Assembly: GCF_020829445.1 (NCBI RefSeq)
Contig: NZ_JAIVFV010000008.1
Coordinates: 16,017-80,016, forward strand
Direction: 5' to 3'
Source: Nostoc sp. CHAB 5836
GTDB lineage: Bacteria > Cyanobacteriota > Cyanobacteriia > Cyanobacteriales > Nostocaceae
Length of the DNA: 64,000 bases
The notes beneath the pieces were generated by a model. That model had not been told where the DNA came from. It searched no databases and was given only the letters and a program-made list of their open reading frames with translations. A program made the position numbers and the translations under genes. Within the stretch, counting starts at the first letter, position 1. Every line of letters begins with the position of its first letter. Positions 25,708 to 33,903 of this stretch are shown here, piece after piece.

Positions 25708-25998
25708 CTGGCAATTCGGGTCATCTGGAAAACCTCTCTAAATCTCAATACAGTTCAGTTAGCGCCAAAAACCTGAAGTTGTGTAGGTTGGGTTGAGGAA
25801 CGAAACCCAACATTTTCATAGCTTTGTTGGGTTGCGCTTTGCTTCACCCAACCTACAATTTTTCACAAAGCCAAGCGTATTGCTCTAAATCTCTCTTCCT
25901 TTGAGGAGAGAGACTTTGAATTTCCCCCTTCCCGCATCGGGAAGGGGGTTAAAGGGTTAGGTTTTTGGTAGACTTTTGCACATAACCTGAATTGTCAG
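25708..25998. mobile_element. CTGACAATTC-family element, host of a nested insertion (10-bp duplication)
   Basis: Ends CTGGCAATTCGGGTCATCTG and CATAACCTGAATTGTCAG. Exact flanking duplication GTAAGCCGAA at 25698-25707 and 25999-26008. It would be about 144 bp without the CAATAC-family element sitting inside it at 25746-25882. A second complete copy lies at 47291-47429. Confidence 0.85.
25746..25882. mobile_element. CAATAC-family mini-transposon, copy 3, inserted inside another element
   Basis: 137 bp from CAATACAGTTCAG to CCAAGCGTATTG, with exact target duplication CTCTAAATCT at 25736-25745 and 25883-25892. The interior carries GTAGGTTGGGTTGAGGAACG and CACCCAACCTACAA. Confidence 0.88.
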
Positions 25999-26470
25999 GT
26001 AAGCCGAAACGTGAGCTGTAAGACCTTAGTACAGCTTTGGGTAAAATCGTGGCGAATTGAGGGTTGAAATTTAACAAAGTTTAGGAATTTAATTCCCCAG
26101 CAATACAGGCAGAACGTTTTGGATTGGGGTCTAATATTATGTCCGCTTACACACCCATAATAAAACTCACGCAAAGACGCTAAGGCGCAAAGGCTCTAAG
26201 ATTATTTTATTATGGTTACACTCCCGGACATGATATAAATCCCCGTCACAAAACAAAATTTACTTTCCTTGTACTGCCCTTCTCTTCTTAGGCTACGCCA
26301 ACGACTACGCAGTCGAACTGCGCAGTCGAAGGGAGTCGAGGTATTACGAATTATTTTAAACCCATAGGCGCAACTCTTGGAGACGCACTCGCGTTCGCCT
26401 TCCCGTAGGGTAGGAACGCAGAGAAATCGCTACGAATTAATGAAATGTTGTACTTAGAGGTTGGAGGGTC

Positions 26471-27244
26471 TCAAGTTCGCCGATTAACCAGGGTAGCGCT
26501 GGCTTGGTCAACAGGCATTAGCACAACTTCATTAATATTGACATGGGGCGATCGCGTCACGCAGAAAAATATCACATCAGCCACATCATCTCCTGTCAGG
26601 GGTGTAACTCCCTGATAGACTTTGCTAGCGCGTTCAGTATCTCCGTGAAAGCGCACCTGACTAAATTCTGTTTCTACCATACCTGGGTCAACGGAAGTTA
26701 CACGTACCCGCGTTCCCAACAGGTCTTGTTTTAAACCTTCAGAAATTGCTCTCACAGCAGCTTTAGTAGCACAGTAGACATTGCCACCGGGATAGGTTTG
26801 ATGTCCAGCAATGGAACCTAAATTTACCACATGACCGCGATCGCGATTCACCATTCCCGGAACGACATAGCGGCATAGGTGAAGTAAACCCTTAATGTTA
26901 GTATCAATCATGTCTTCCCAGTCTTGAAAGCTGCCTTCGTGCAACTTGTCTAAACCGCGACTTAAGCCAGCATTATTAATCAGAATGTCAATTTCAGACC
27001 AGGTGGGGGGTAGAGTAGAAATAGCTTCTGCGACAGCGCTGCGATCGCGCACATCTAGCTGTAATAAATGAATTTCAGTACTAAAATCTTTACTGAGAGT
27101 ATCTGCTAGCTGCTGCAAACGTTCTAACCGTCGTGCCGCTAAAATCAGTTTTCCACCCGCACCAGCGAAGATTCTGGCACAAGCAGTACCAATACCACTA
27201 CTTGCACCAGTAATCAAAATAATTTTATTTTCTAAGGATATCAT
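26471..27244 (-). CDS. Short-chain dehydrogenase/reductase (YdfG-like)
   Basis: 257 residues, classical SDR. NAD(P)-binding TGASSGIGTACARIF (11-25) is followed by AARRLERLQQL, suggesting NADP preference from the two Arg. Structural NNAG is near 90, and the catalytic triad is Ser in VNLGSIAGHQ with YCATK near 155-159. It is closest in feel to the YdfG / 3-hydroxy-acid dehydrogenase group, which oxidises serine and 3-hydroxy acids and reduces malonic semialdehyde. The sequence cannot settle the substrate. Single gene. Confidence 0.85.
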   Translation of the reverse strand: MISLENKIILITGASSGIGTACARIFAGAGGKLILAARRLERLQQLADTLSKDFSTEIHLLQLDVRDRSAVAEAISTLPPTWSEIDILINNAGLSRGLDKLHEGSFQDWEDMIDTNIKGLLHLCRYVVPGMVNRDRGHVVNLGSIAGHQTYPGGNVYCATKAAVRAISEGLKQDLLGTRVRVTSVDPGMVETEFSQVRFHGDTERASKVYQGVTPLTGDDVADVIFFCVTRSPHVNINEVVLMPVDQASATLVNRRT

Positions 27245-27490
27245 TGTTAGTCAAGAGTCCAGTGTTAATTTAACGTGTCGTGGAAGTCCCCACCTTCTCT
27301 GCGAGAGGCTTCGCCAACGCGCAGCGTCTCGTAAGAGTTGGACACCAAGGAAGAGAGAGAAAAATCAATAGACATCTGGTGAAATTAAATATGCGTTACC
27401 CAGAACCCTTGTAGAGACCTAGCACTGCTACGTCTCTACATTCTTTTTTGGAGATGTCTAATAGGTAATCTTGTCGGGGGAAGAGAGTAA

Positions 27491-28330
27491 CTACTTCTTC
27501 ACCACTTGCAGGCGCTGAGTGATCATCGTCATCCCATTACCACGGAGGATGACGGCAGAAACCCATTGGCTACCAGGGGTAGATGGTGCTTGCCCGACTT
27601 TAAACAGTCCACCAGATGTTAGTAATTGCAAATCTACAGATGTCGGGTTGAGAAATTTCTCTGGTTGGATAGATTCCTCTAGTGCCGTTCCTAGTAGAAA
27701 ATCATCACCAAGTGGCTCTTGGACGATCGCATCAAAATTATACTTCTGATTAACTTGCACCTGCTGTGGTAATTTAATATCAATTTGGGGCGGCTTGCTG
27801 CCAGAGGTAAGTAGGGTGCGTTCTGATAAAATGTCTTGGTGGACGATTTTTCCGCCGACAATGCGCTGACGCGATTTAATCGTGGCATTGAGAGCTAAAT
27901 TATTCCCGTTACCGGAGGGTAAGCCAGTTATCTTCGTTTCTGTTTCGGCAATAATCACATTGCCTTCAGGTTTTGAAGATAGGAGTCTGGTACTGTATTG
28001 TAATTTGGGATATCGTTGCCACAGTGAAATCAAAGACCTTTCCAGGGTTTGGAGGTTTAATCCATCTCCATGAGTGAAATTGGGGCTGTAAAATTGCAAC
28101 ACCTCTTTGAGATCACCACGGTTGGCGGCGGCATCGACTTGTGCTATCAGGTTTTTCAGTTCGGCTGGTGCATTTTGGGGTGTGCCAGCTTGGGATAATT
28201 GCTGTGGTGTGGTGGCTTGAGTAGGCTGCCAACCACTTGTTAAAGTAAGTGTCAGCAGGAACGAAACTAGCCAGATATTGGCTGGAAATCTAAGTTGGCG
28301 TTTCACTAAGGCGTTAATAATGTTAGTCAT
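27491..28330 (-). CDS. Secreted NTF2/SnoaL-like hypothetical protein
   Basis: 279 residues with a signal-anchor at about 18-34 (IWLVSFLLTLTLTSGW). An NTF2-like segment follows at 55-170 (AELKNLIAQVDAAANRGDLK, EVLQFYSPNFTHGDGLN, then WQRYPKLQYSTRLLS). A C-terminal beta-rich part (180-275) follows. NTF2-like folds are scaffolds with many uses; no catalytic residues are evident. It is divergent from murG, 81 bp apart, so the two may share a control region, but a wall-related role is only positional inference. Confidence 0.65.
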   Translation of the reverse strand: MTNIINALVKRQLRFPANIWLVSFLLTLTLTSGWQPTQATTPQQLSQAGTPQNAPAELKNLIAQVDAAANRGDLKEVLQFYSPNFTHGDGLNLQTLERSLISLWQRYPKLQYSTRLLSSKPEGNVIIAETETKITGLPSGNGNNLALNATIKSRQRIVGGKIVHQDILSERTLLTSGSKPPQIDIKLPQQVQVNQKYNFDAIVQEPLGDDFLLGTALEESIQPEKFLNPTSVDLQLLTSGGLFKVGQAPSTPGSQWVSAVILRGNGMTMITQRLQVVKK

Positions 28331-28414
28331 TGGTAATAATTTACTGATTTGATGAGAGAAAGTCAGGAAATTGTTTTATCTTAGTTAAGCTAGACGCTAA
28401 ACGGTAGAGGTTTG

Positions 28415-29488
28415 ATGGCAAACGCGCCGATACGATTATTAATAGCTGCCAGTGGGACTGGTGGACATTTGTTTCCAGCGATCGCACTGGCACAAAAACT
28501 TCCAGATTATCAAATAGAATGGCTGGGAGTACCCAATCGGCTAGAAACTCAACTTGTCCCTAAAGAGTATCCCTTGAATACTATTGCAGCTGAAGGGTTT
28601 CAGCAAGGCTTTGGATTTTCCTCCATTCGCATCTTGAGTAAACTCGCCCTTTCGATTCTGGAAGTCAGACGAATTCTCAAACAGGGAAATTTTCAAGGGT
28701 TGTTTACTACAGGGGGTTACATTGCTGGCCCAGCAGTGATTGCAGCCCGTTCCCTCGGTTTACCCGTGGTTTTCCACGAATCTAACGCAATACCTGGTAA
28801 AGTAACTCGCTTTTTTGGCCCCTGGTGTAGTGCGGTAGCCTTGGGATTTGAAGTAGCTGCTAAGTATTTACCCCGTGCTAAAAATGTCTGTGTTGGCACT
28901 CCGGTAAGAGCGCAATTTCTCGATGGGGCAATTGATGCACCGCTAAATTTAGCGATTCCTGATGGTGTTCCTTTAATTGTGGTTTTTGGTGGTAGCCAGG
29001 GTGCAGTTGCAGTTAATAAATTGGTGCGCGAATCTGCAAAAGTTTGGTTTGATGCTGGTGTATATGTAGTACACTTAACTGGCGATCGCGACGAGGAAGC
29101 AGATAGTCTCAAACATCCACAGTACATAGCCTTACCTTTTTACAACAATATGGCAGCGTTGTTGCAACGAGCAACTCTTGCTATTAGTCGTTCTGGCGCA
29201 GGTAGCTTGACAGAATTGGCAGTATGTGGTCTGCCGGCGATTTTGATTCCTTATCCCTTTGCCGCAGAAGACCATCAATCTTACAATGCAGAGGTATTTA
29301 CTTCATCTGGTGCGGCGTTAACCTTAAAGCAATCAGAGTTGACAACTGAAGCATTGCAAAGTATTGTGTTGAATTTGTTGCAATCACCGCAAGAGTTAGC
29401 AAACATGGGCGAAAAAGCAAAAGCGATCGCAGTTCCCGATAGTGCCGAAAAGTTGGCGCAGTTAGTGCGTGAGGTGATAGAAACTTAA
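28415..29488 (+). CDS. murG: MurG: undecaprenyl-PP-MurNAc-pentapeptide GlcNAc transferase
   Basis: 357 residues from the ATG at 28415 (an in-frame TTG lies just before). This GT28 family enzyme adds GlcNAc to lipid I to make lipid II on the cytoplasmic face of the membrane. Visible: the Gly-rich N-terminal loop ASGTGGHLFPAIALAQ, FTTGGYIAGPAVIAA, the HESNAIPGKVTRF motif, the second glycine loop VVFGGSQGAVAVNK, and the UDP-GlcNAc site SRSGAGSLTELAVCGLPAIL then PYPFAAEDHQSYNAE. Full length with all motifs. It stands apart from a dcw cluster, as is common in cyanobacteria. Confidence 0.96.
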   Translation: MANAPIRLLIAASGTGGHLFPAIALAQKLPDYQIEWLGVPNRLETQLVPKEYPLNTIAAEGFQQGFGFSSIRILSKLALSILEVRRILKQGNFQGLFTTGGYIAGPAVIAARSLGLPVVFHESNAIPGKVTRFFGPWCSAVALGFEVAAKYLPRAKNVCVGTPVRAQFLDGAIDAPLNLAIPDGVPLIVVFGGSQGAVAVNKLVRESAKVWFDAGVYVVHLTGDRDEEADSLKHPQYIALPFYNNMAALLQRATLAISRSGAGSLTELAVCGLPAILIPYPFAAEDHQSYNAEVFTSSGAALTLKQSELTTEALQSIVLNLLQSPQELANMGEKAKAIAVPDSAEKLAQLVREVIET

Positions 29489-29524
29489 ATAATTCGTAAT
29501 TCGTAATTAAGTTTTGTAACGGAA

Positions 29525-29590
29525 ATTTAGACCCCGACCCAAAACTTGCTTATTTATTGAACCTGGGGATTTAAACCCACGGTACTCGGT
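29525..29590 (-). repeat. Dispersed intergenic repeat (GACCCCGACCCAAAACTTGC)
   Basis: Reverse complement of the block at 17255-17310; related shorter versions near 7390 and 22350 (TTTTTTATTGAAC). Preceded by AATTCGT heptamers at 29490-29510. Confidence 0.7.
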
Positions 29591-29673
29591 TAAAAGATTC
29601 AAAATTCAAAATTTTTTGTGCAGCGTCACGCAGTAACGATAGTAACAGACAATAGGAATTTATTCTCTAGGTT

Positions 29674-31017
29674 ATGAATATTTTATTTAACCAAAAATTC
29701 CGGCTCACAGTAGGTTGTGCTGGTTTATTACTTGTCAGTTTAGCCAGTAGCCAATTATATACTAAGTCAAAAACTAAACAACTAACTCAACAAAATCAGT
29801 CTTTTACTCAGCAAGAAAATTTTCCCTCACTTGAATCACAGATTTCCTTTACCTCAAATCAAGCTAATGATTCACTCACTTCCAGGTTGCAAAATCCTTT
29901 TCTCGCTCAAAAAACATCTGATGAGATTATAGGGAAAGAAAACCCTTTTTCATCTCCACAGGATTTGTTAGCAGCATCTGCACCCTATCCAGTTGTTGAT
30001 GAGTTCAAAAAATATAAATTTAATATTAATGGCAGCCAGGTTATTACTCCAGTCAAACTGCCAAGTAGTAAGATTAACTTCAATCAAAGAGATTTATTAA
30101 CCGTTCTAGTTAATACGAGAAAATATTTTCAAGACTACGCCTCAGAAGACCCAGATATTCTGCGTACAGGAATACTTGCTACTCAAGGGGTTACAGTGCC
30201 AGATGTTCTCAAAACTTTAGATTTCATGATTGTTGTCTTAAAGGAGGATATTGCTAATAATCGAGCTACTCGTTTACAAGATCCTAAGTTTATTAATACC
30301 AATTTTCGAGTTATTAAATGGTCTGCCTATAACCCAAAAAATAAACAGCAAAAACAATTACGCATTACAAAATATGCTGTATTTATTCACCCAGGTTCTC
30401 GCCAGAAAACCTCTACTTTTAATACAGCCATTTATAGTTTAAAAGACAACTCTAATAACGATAAATTCTACACTAAATACACAAAGCAGGATGTTTTATC
30501 GGGTATTTATGAACCAGGTGGTAGAGAATTTGGAAAAGTTACAAGTCTCGCTTATCTGACCAGAACTGGCTTAGAAGAAGCGTTGATGCAAGGAACAATA
30601 TTGATTAATTTTACCAATGGTTATAAGGCATTTTTTAATGTCGATCGAAATAATGGAATGTCTTATATTCGCGGATTGAAGGCAACATCACAAAAGCGTT
30701 ATTGGTATTTTAGAGAAGTTGATGCCATTAAAGGCTATGGATATAAAATAGATGCCAAAATTTCAATCAAACCCGGAGTTACTTTTGCTGGAGATGTTTT
30801 AAATATCGGTTTAGGTAAAGTGATTGTGATTGAGCATACTAAAGGTGGTCGCAAACATCTGCAAATGGGAGTTATGGCTGATACAGGCGGAGCATTTTTA
30901 CCCAATCTTTATCAACTCGATTTTTTGGCAGGTATTTTTAAGAATCAAAAAGAATTTAGGCAGAACATCAGCCAATTGCCTGAGTATGCTACAGCATATT
31001 TTTTAGTAAAGAAGTAA
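29674..31017 (+). CDS. Exported protein of unknown function with 3D-domain-like C-terminus
   Basis: 447 residues. An N-terminal hydrophobic segment (8-26: LTVGCAGLLLVSLASSQLY) suggests export. A Gln/Ser/Asn-rich linker follows to about 100. The central domain (~130-320) is unrecognised (DILRTGILATQGVTVPDVL, VFIHPGSRQKTSTFNTAIY, YEPGGREFGKVTSLAYLTRT). Near the end MGVMADTGGAFLPNLYQLDF resembles the 3D (Asp-Asp-Asp) domain of MltA-like lytic enzymes (x-x-D-T-G-G-A-x-x-x-x-x-x-D), suggesting a wall-degrading or wall-binding double-psi barrel. It may be an MltA relative too diverged to name. Located 3' of murG. Confidence 0.55.
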   Translation: MNILFNQKFRLTVGCAGLLLVSLASSQLYTKSKTKQLTQQNQSFTQQENFPSLESQISFTSNQANDSLTSRLQNPFLAQKTSDEIIGKENPFSSPQDLLAASAPYPVVDEFKKYKFNINGSQVITPVKLPSSKINFNQRDLLTVLVNTRKYFQDYASEDPDILRTGILATQGVTVPDVLKTLDFMIVVLKEDIANNRATRLQDPKFINTNFRVIKWSAYNPKNKQQKQLRITKYAVFIHPGSRQKTSTFNTAIYSLKDNSNNDKFYTKYTKQDVLSGIYEPGGREFGKVTSLAYLTRTGLEEALMQGTILINFTNGYKAFFNVDRNNGMSYIRGLKATSQKRYWYFREVDAIKGYGYKIDAKISIKPGVTFAGDVLNIGLGKVIVIEHTKGGRKHLQMGVMADTGGAFLPNLYQLDFLAGIFKNQKEFRQNISQLPEYATAYFLVKK

Positions 31018-31074
31018 TGTCACAGATCATACACCTCACTGCGATGGGCGATCGCTATAACAAATACTTGCACC

Positions 31075-31260
31075 ACTTCATCGTCTATGGATTGACACTC
31101 CCCTGCCTAAAGGCGAGGGGATTCTTAAGACCTCACGGTCAAAATATCCTGTTTACACAGGTTCCCAGGCTCACCACGTTTGCACTCGTCGTGCGTAGTG
31201 ATATCTCCTCAAGGGTTTTTCGGGCGTAGACTTTCCCCCAGCCCGGGGGTAGGTTTTTAA
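31075..31260 (-). mobile_element. IS605-type right-end remnant with decayed tnpB tail
   Basis: On the minus strand a GC stem-loop (AATCCCCTCGCCTTTAGGCA then GGGGAGTGTCAATCC) matches the right end of the tnpB element at 18694-18724. Upstream, ACGAGTGCAAACGTGGTGAG and CCTGGGAACCTGTG correspond to the usual 3' end of a tnpB gene and its guide-RNA scaffold. The rest of tnpB is gone. GTTTTTCGGG/GTTTTCGG debris at 31209 and 31391 suggests the remnant lies in a rearranged spot next to the truncated RelE gene. Confidence 0.6.
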
Positions 31261-31391
31261 ATCTTGTACTGATTGAATTATTCTAACATGGCTGAGTCCT
31301 AAAGGACTCAATTAGCCTTCTCACAAAGGGAGACGCAAGCGCGAACATCACGCAGCCTGAAGTACTTTGGACGCAACTACGTTGCTGTTCC

Positions 31392-31643
31392 TCAAGGGTT
31401 TTCGGCATATTTTCTATAAATGACCCTATAATCTCCGATTCGGTAGCGATAGTACCCTGCATAATCTCCCTTAAGAGCTTTGATGTTAGGATGCGACTGG
31501 GGAGTTTGCTCTAACTGCTGCAAACATCGGGCAATTTTCTTCGCTACGGCTTTGTCAGCATTGACATAAACATAGAAATGCCTGTTTAAATTAAGTTTTA
31601 CAGCCAAGGGGCTATTTGCGCTTAAAATAAACAGGCACTTCAA
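31392..31643 (-). pseudogene. RelE/ParE-type toxin, truncated
   Basis: 83 codons. ADKAVAKKIARCLQQLEQ, HPNIKALKGDYAGYYRYRIG and DYRVIYR are standard RelE/ParE-superfamily elements, so the core is preserved. The usual final strand and helix after RVIYR are replaced by KYAENP-stop, and the first ~25 residues are atypical. No antitoxin gene is adjacent. Most likely a toxin fragment left after rearrangement with the IS605 remnant just downstream. Confidence 0.6.
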
Positions 31644-31727
31644 TTTTATTTTTTGCTATATATTCATTGAATTCATAGCAAGGGTATATTTACTGAATTT
31701 TATTCAACTTTTTCAACTGGGTTGATG

Positions 31728-32306
31728 TTATTTCTTGCCGCCGCCAAAAAGTTTGTATATCCCGTATCCAATAGCTGCCGCAGCAGCAACAGGTGCAGCA
31801 GCAACGATCGCAGTACCAGCGATCGCACCTCCCCCAACAACACCACCGATACCTGCAAGGGTACTCATAATTGCAGCACCAGAAGCACCAGCAGCTACTG
31901 TTACAGCACCAGCACCAGCTACACCAGCAGCAGCCCCAATATTTGTAGCTGTTCTTGCAGCTGCACGAGCTTCACGTTCTTCCTCAGACAAATCCGGTTG
32001 GTCTTTGAACAAAGTTTCATTCATTATTTTTGCTCCAGCATAAGCTGGGCCTGCTGCCAATACAGCAGGAGCAGCCGCCATCCCGCCACCAACCACACCA
32101 CCAGCCGCAGCTAGACCGGAAGTGATTCCTGCTCCGGAAGTTGCTGCAACCGATAACCCTGTAGCAGCACTGACAGCAGCCCCTGCGGCCGCACCAGTCT
32201 CTGCAACCTTTCGTACCGTCTTGAAATCTTTAATGCCTAAAGTTGTTTCTACAGCAGTTTCTACACCTTTTTCGACGGCTTCATTGGTAATATCTTCAAA
32301 ATCCAT
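31728..32306 (-). CDS. Gly/Ala-rich hydrophobic protein with glycine-zipper-like segments
   Basis: 192 residues. An acidic head (FEDITNEAVEKGVETAVETT) is followed by two long Ala/Gly-rich stretches (about 45-90 and 122-185) with GxxxG-type spacing (GAGITSGLAAAGGVVGGGMA; AGIGGVVGGGAIAGTAIVAA). A charged hinge (FKDQPDLSEEEREARAAART) separates them. It ends in a basic tail FGGGKK. The segments could pack as membrane helices. Candidate roles are membrane insertion or stress-vesicle/bacteriocin-like activity; none can be claimed. GGAAAAA lies before the ATG as a weak ribosome site. The same-strand neighbour is the 13-residue-repeat protein. Confidence 0.65.
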   Translation of the reverse strand: MDFEDITNEAVEKGVETAVETTLGIKDFKTVRKVAETGAAAGAAVSAATGLSVAATSGAGITSGLAAAGGVVGGGMAAAPAVLAAGPAYAGAKIMNETLFKDQPDLSEEEREARAAARTATNIGAAAGVAGAGAVTVAAGASGAAIMSTLAGIGGVVGGGAIAGTAIVAAAPVAAAAAIGYGIYKLFGGGKK

Positions 32307-32648
32307 AAATCAATTTTTCCTAATCTAGTACACGATACTCTACTACTAGACCATAATTATTACCAATTTTGTAACCGTATTAACACTGGTGGCATTTCAC
32401 TGCACAGCAAATAAGCAACCAAGAGTTTGCAGCTGCTTAGAATAGTAGTGATAAAGATGATTATGATTATGTAGCGTCGTCATTCCTAATGAAATATTAA
32501 CCGCAACTCGGATGAATGAAGGCGAAGTAAACTATCCACCACCAATTGCTAAGGGATTTTTAGTTATACATCGCCTATTAGAAGATAGACAAACCCAGAA
32601 TTTTGGGATATCTAACTTCAATTCACCCTTAAAGTTATGCAATTGTCA
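32307..32648. other. Intergenic between two leftward unknowns
   Basis: Contains a plus-strand 46-codon frame at about 32511-32651 (MNEGEVNYPPPIAKGFLVIH start) with some coding look but no recognisable family or upstream signals. Otherwise nothing seen. Confidence 0.3.
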
Positions 32649-33041
32649 CTAGGGAATTGGGGCACCGCCGTTACCAGCACCAAAATCTGGTATACTGGCA
32701 TTACCTGGAATTCCATACTTAGCAAAGTCGAAACTGCCTTCTTTTGGAATTCCATAGCTACCCAAACTAAAGGTGTCATTAGTTGGAATTCCATACTTAG
32801 CAAAGTCGAAACTGCCTTCTTTTGGAATTCCATACTTAGCAAAGTCGAAGCTGCCTTCTTTTGGAATTCCATACTTAGCAAAGTCGAAACTGCCTTCTTT
32901 TGGAATTCCATACTTAGCAAAGTCGAATGTGTCAGCCGTTGGGATGCCAAACGCGCCTCCAGGTGCAAACGGATCGCTGACCTTACCAGGCTGAAGACTA
33001 TCAGAACCTTTACCAGAAAAAGAATTTGCATCAAGTGCCAT
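32649..33041 (-). CDS. Tandem 13-residue repeat protein (KEGSFDFAKYGIP)n
   Basis: 130 residues. After a Ser/Gly/Asp-rich head (MALDANSFSGKGSDSLQPGK) come six 13-residue units: TADTFDFAKYGIP, three KEGSFDFAKYGIP, TNDTFSLGSYGIP, KEGSFDFAKYGIP. The tail is GNASIPDFGAGNGGAPIP. No Cys, no signal peptide, no long hydrophobic run. At DNA level the units are nearly identical 39-bp repeats, which is why several other frames are also open. The real frame is fixed by AGGAGG 8 bp before the ATG. Possible readings: a multi-core peptide precursor, a filament or scaffold protein, or a binding-motif array. Not a family I know. Confidence 0.75.
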   Translation of the reverse strand: MALDANSFSGKGSDSLQPGKVSDPFAPGGAFGIPTADTFDFAKYGIPKEGSFDFAKYGIPKEGSFDFAKYGIPKEGSFDFAKYGIPTNDTFSLGSYGIPKEGSFDFAKYGIPGNASIPDFGAGNGGAPIP

Positions 33042-33048
33042 TAGAGTT

Positions 33049-33054
33049 AATCCT
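33049..33054 (-). promoter_or_regulatory. Strong ribosome binding site of the 13-residue-repeat gene
   Basis: AGGAGG on the minus strand, 7-8 bp upstream of the ATG at 33041. It selects this frame over the overlapping frames that the 39-bp repeats keep open on both strands. Confidence 0.8.
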
Positions 33055-33434
33055 CCTATTAGGACAGAAATTTTGCGTAATCAAGAAATGTCAGGAAAGA
33101 ACAGTTAAGCTTCCTTCGTAACTTTTTTCTTGTTGTTTTAATTGCTAATATTGAGATCGTTGAATTGAATTACAGAGTGTTTTCCTAAAATTTGCTAACC
33201 AAAACAAACCTGTAATTAACGCTAGTTCTACAAACAAATATATAAAAGTTAATTTATTTTTACAATGAAAAATCTTTAGATGGTTGTGTCAAATCTTTAG
33301 ATACTTTTATTAGTGAAATTTGCCGGGTAAGCTCATTTAAATTGGTAGAAATCGGACTTGACAAATGGGCATCATGAGCAATTTAAGCGTAGGAGAGAAG
33401 CTTTAAATCTTACTCTCCAACGCTACAATGGTTG

Positions 33435-33529
33435 CAATACGCTTGGCTTTGTGGATAATTGTAGGTTGGGTTGAGGAACGAAACCCAACCTACACATTTT
33501 TATTTTTTGGGCTTAACCCAAGCGTATTG
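33435..33529. mobile_element. CAATAC-family mini-element, copy 4 (older)
   Basis: 95 bp from CAATACGCTTGGCTTTGTGG to AACCCAAGCGTATTG, enclosing GGTTGAGGAACGAAACCCAA. Flanks ACAATGGTTG and ACAAGGGTTC agree at 8 of 10 positions, fitting a decayed 10-bp duplication. Confidence 0.65.
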
Positions 33530-33903
33530 ACAAGGGTTCTGGGTAACGCATATTTAATTTCACCAGATGTCTTATGCATACTAAAAAATATTTAGTATGC
33601 ATAGGCAAGTTTTGTTTTGTAACTGGATTAAAATCGCTAAATAGTTATTTAACTATAAACGTAATAAAAAATGTAACAAAATATTTACATTAAGGTGAGC
33701 GAATACTTTTAGATACAGTCAACAATTACAAAGAAATATTTCGTTTTTTATATCGATTTGTGTCAGATACGCGATAAAATGCGCACTGGGTAAGCGTTTT
33801 CTGATAAAAAACACATATTGCCTAAAGATCAGAAGTTAAGAGTGGCTGATGATGCCGCTAAAAACTTTCAGTAGAGAACACGCATCAAAGGAGCCGAAGA
33901 AGC

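Larger units (their letters stand above)
25627..26470. other. 844-bp gene-free region with nested mini-elements
   Basis: Contains the nested pair at 25708-25998. It also has an element-like inverted repeat around 26130-26240 (CATAATAAAA ... TTTTATTATGG enclosing CGCAAAGACGCTAAGGCGCA) and repeat debris with a GTACTTAG-type end near 26445. No coding frame. Confidence 0.5.
33042..33903. other. Intergenic upstream of chlH
   Basis: 862 bp, AT-rich, between divergent genes. Contains a CAATAC-family copy (33435-33529). The last ~200 bp before chlH presumably hold its promoter; no specific operator was recognised. AAAGGAG at 33888-33894 is the chlH ribosome site. Confidence 0.5.

Noticed and set aside
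32618..33044. Three further long frames on both strands over the 13-mer repeat gene
   Set aside because: 39-bp repeats keep several frames open; only the minus frame starting at 33041 has AGGAGG and sensible composition.
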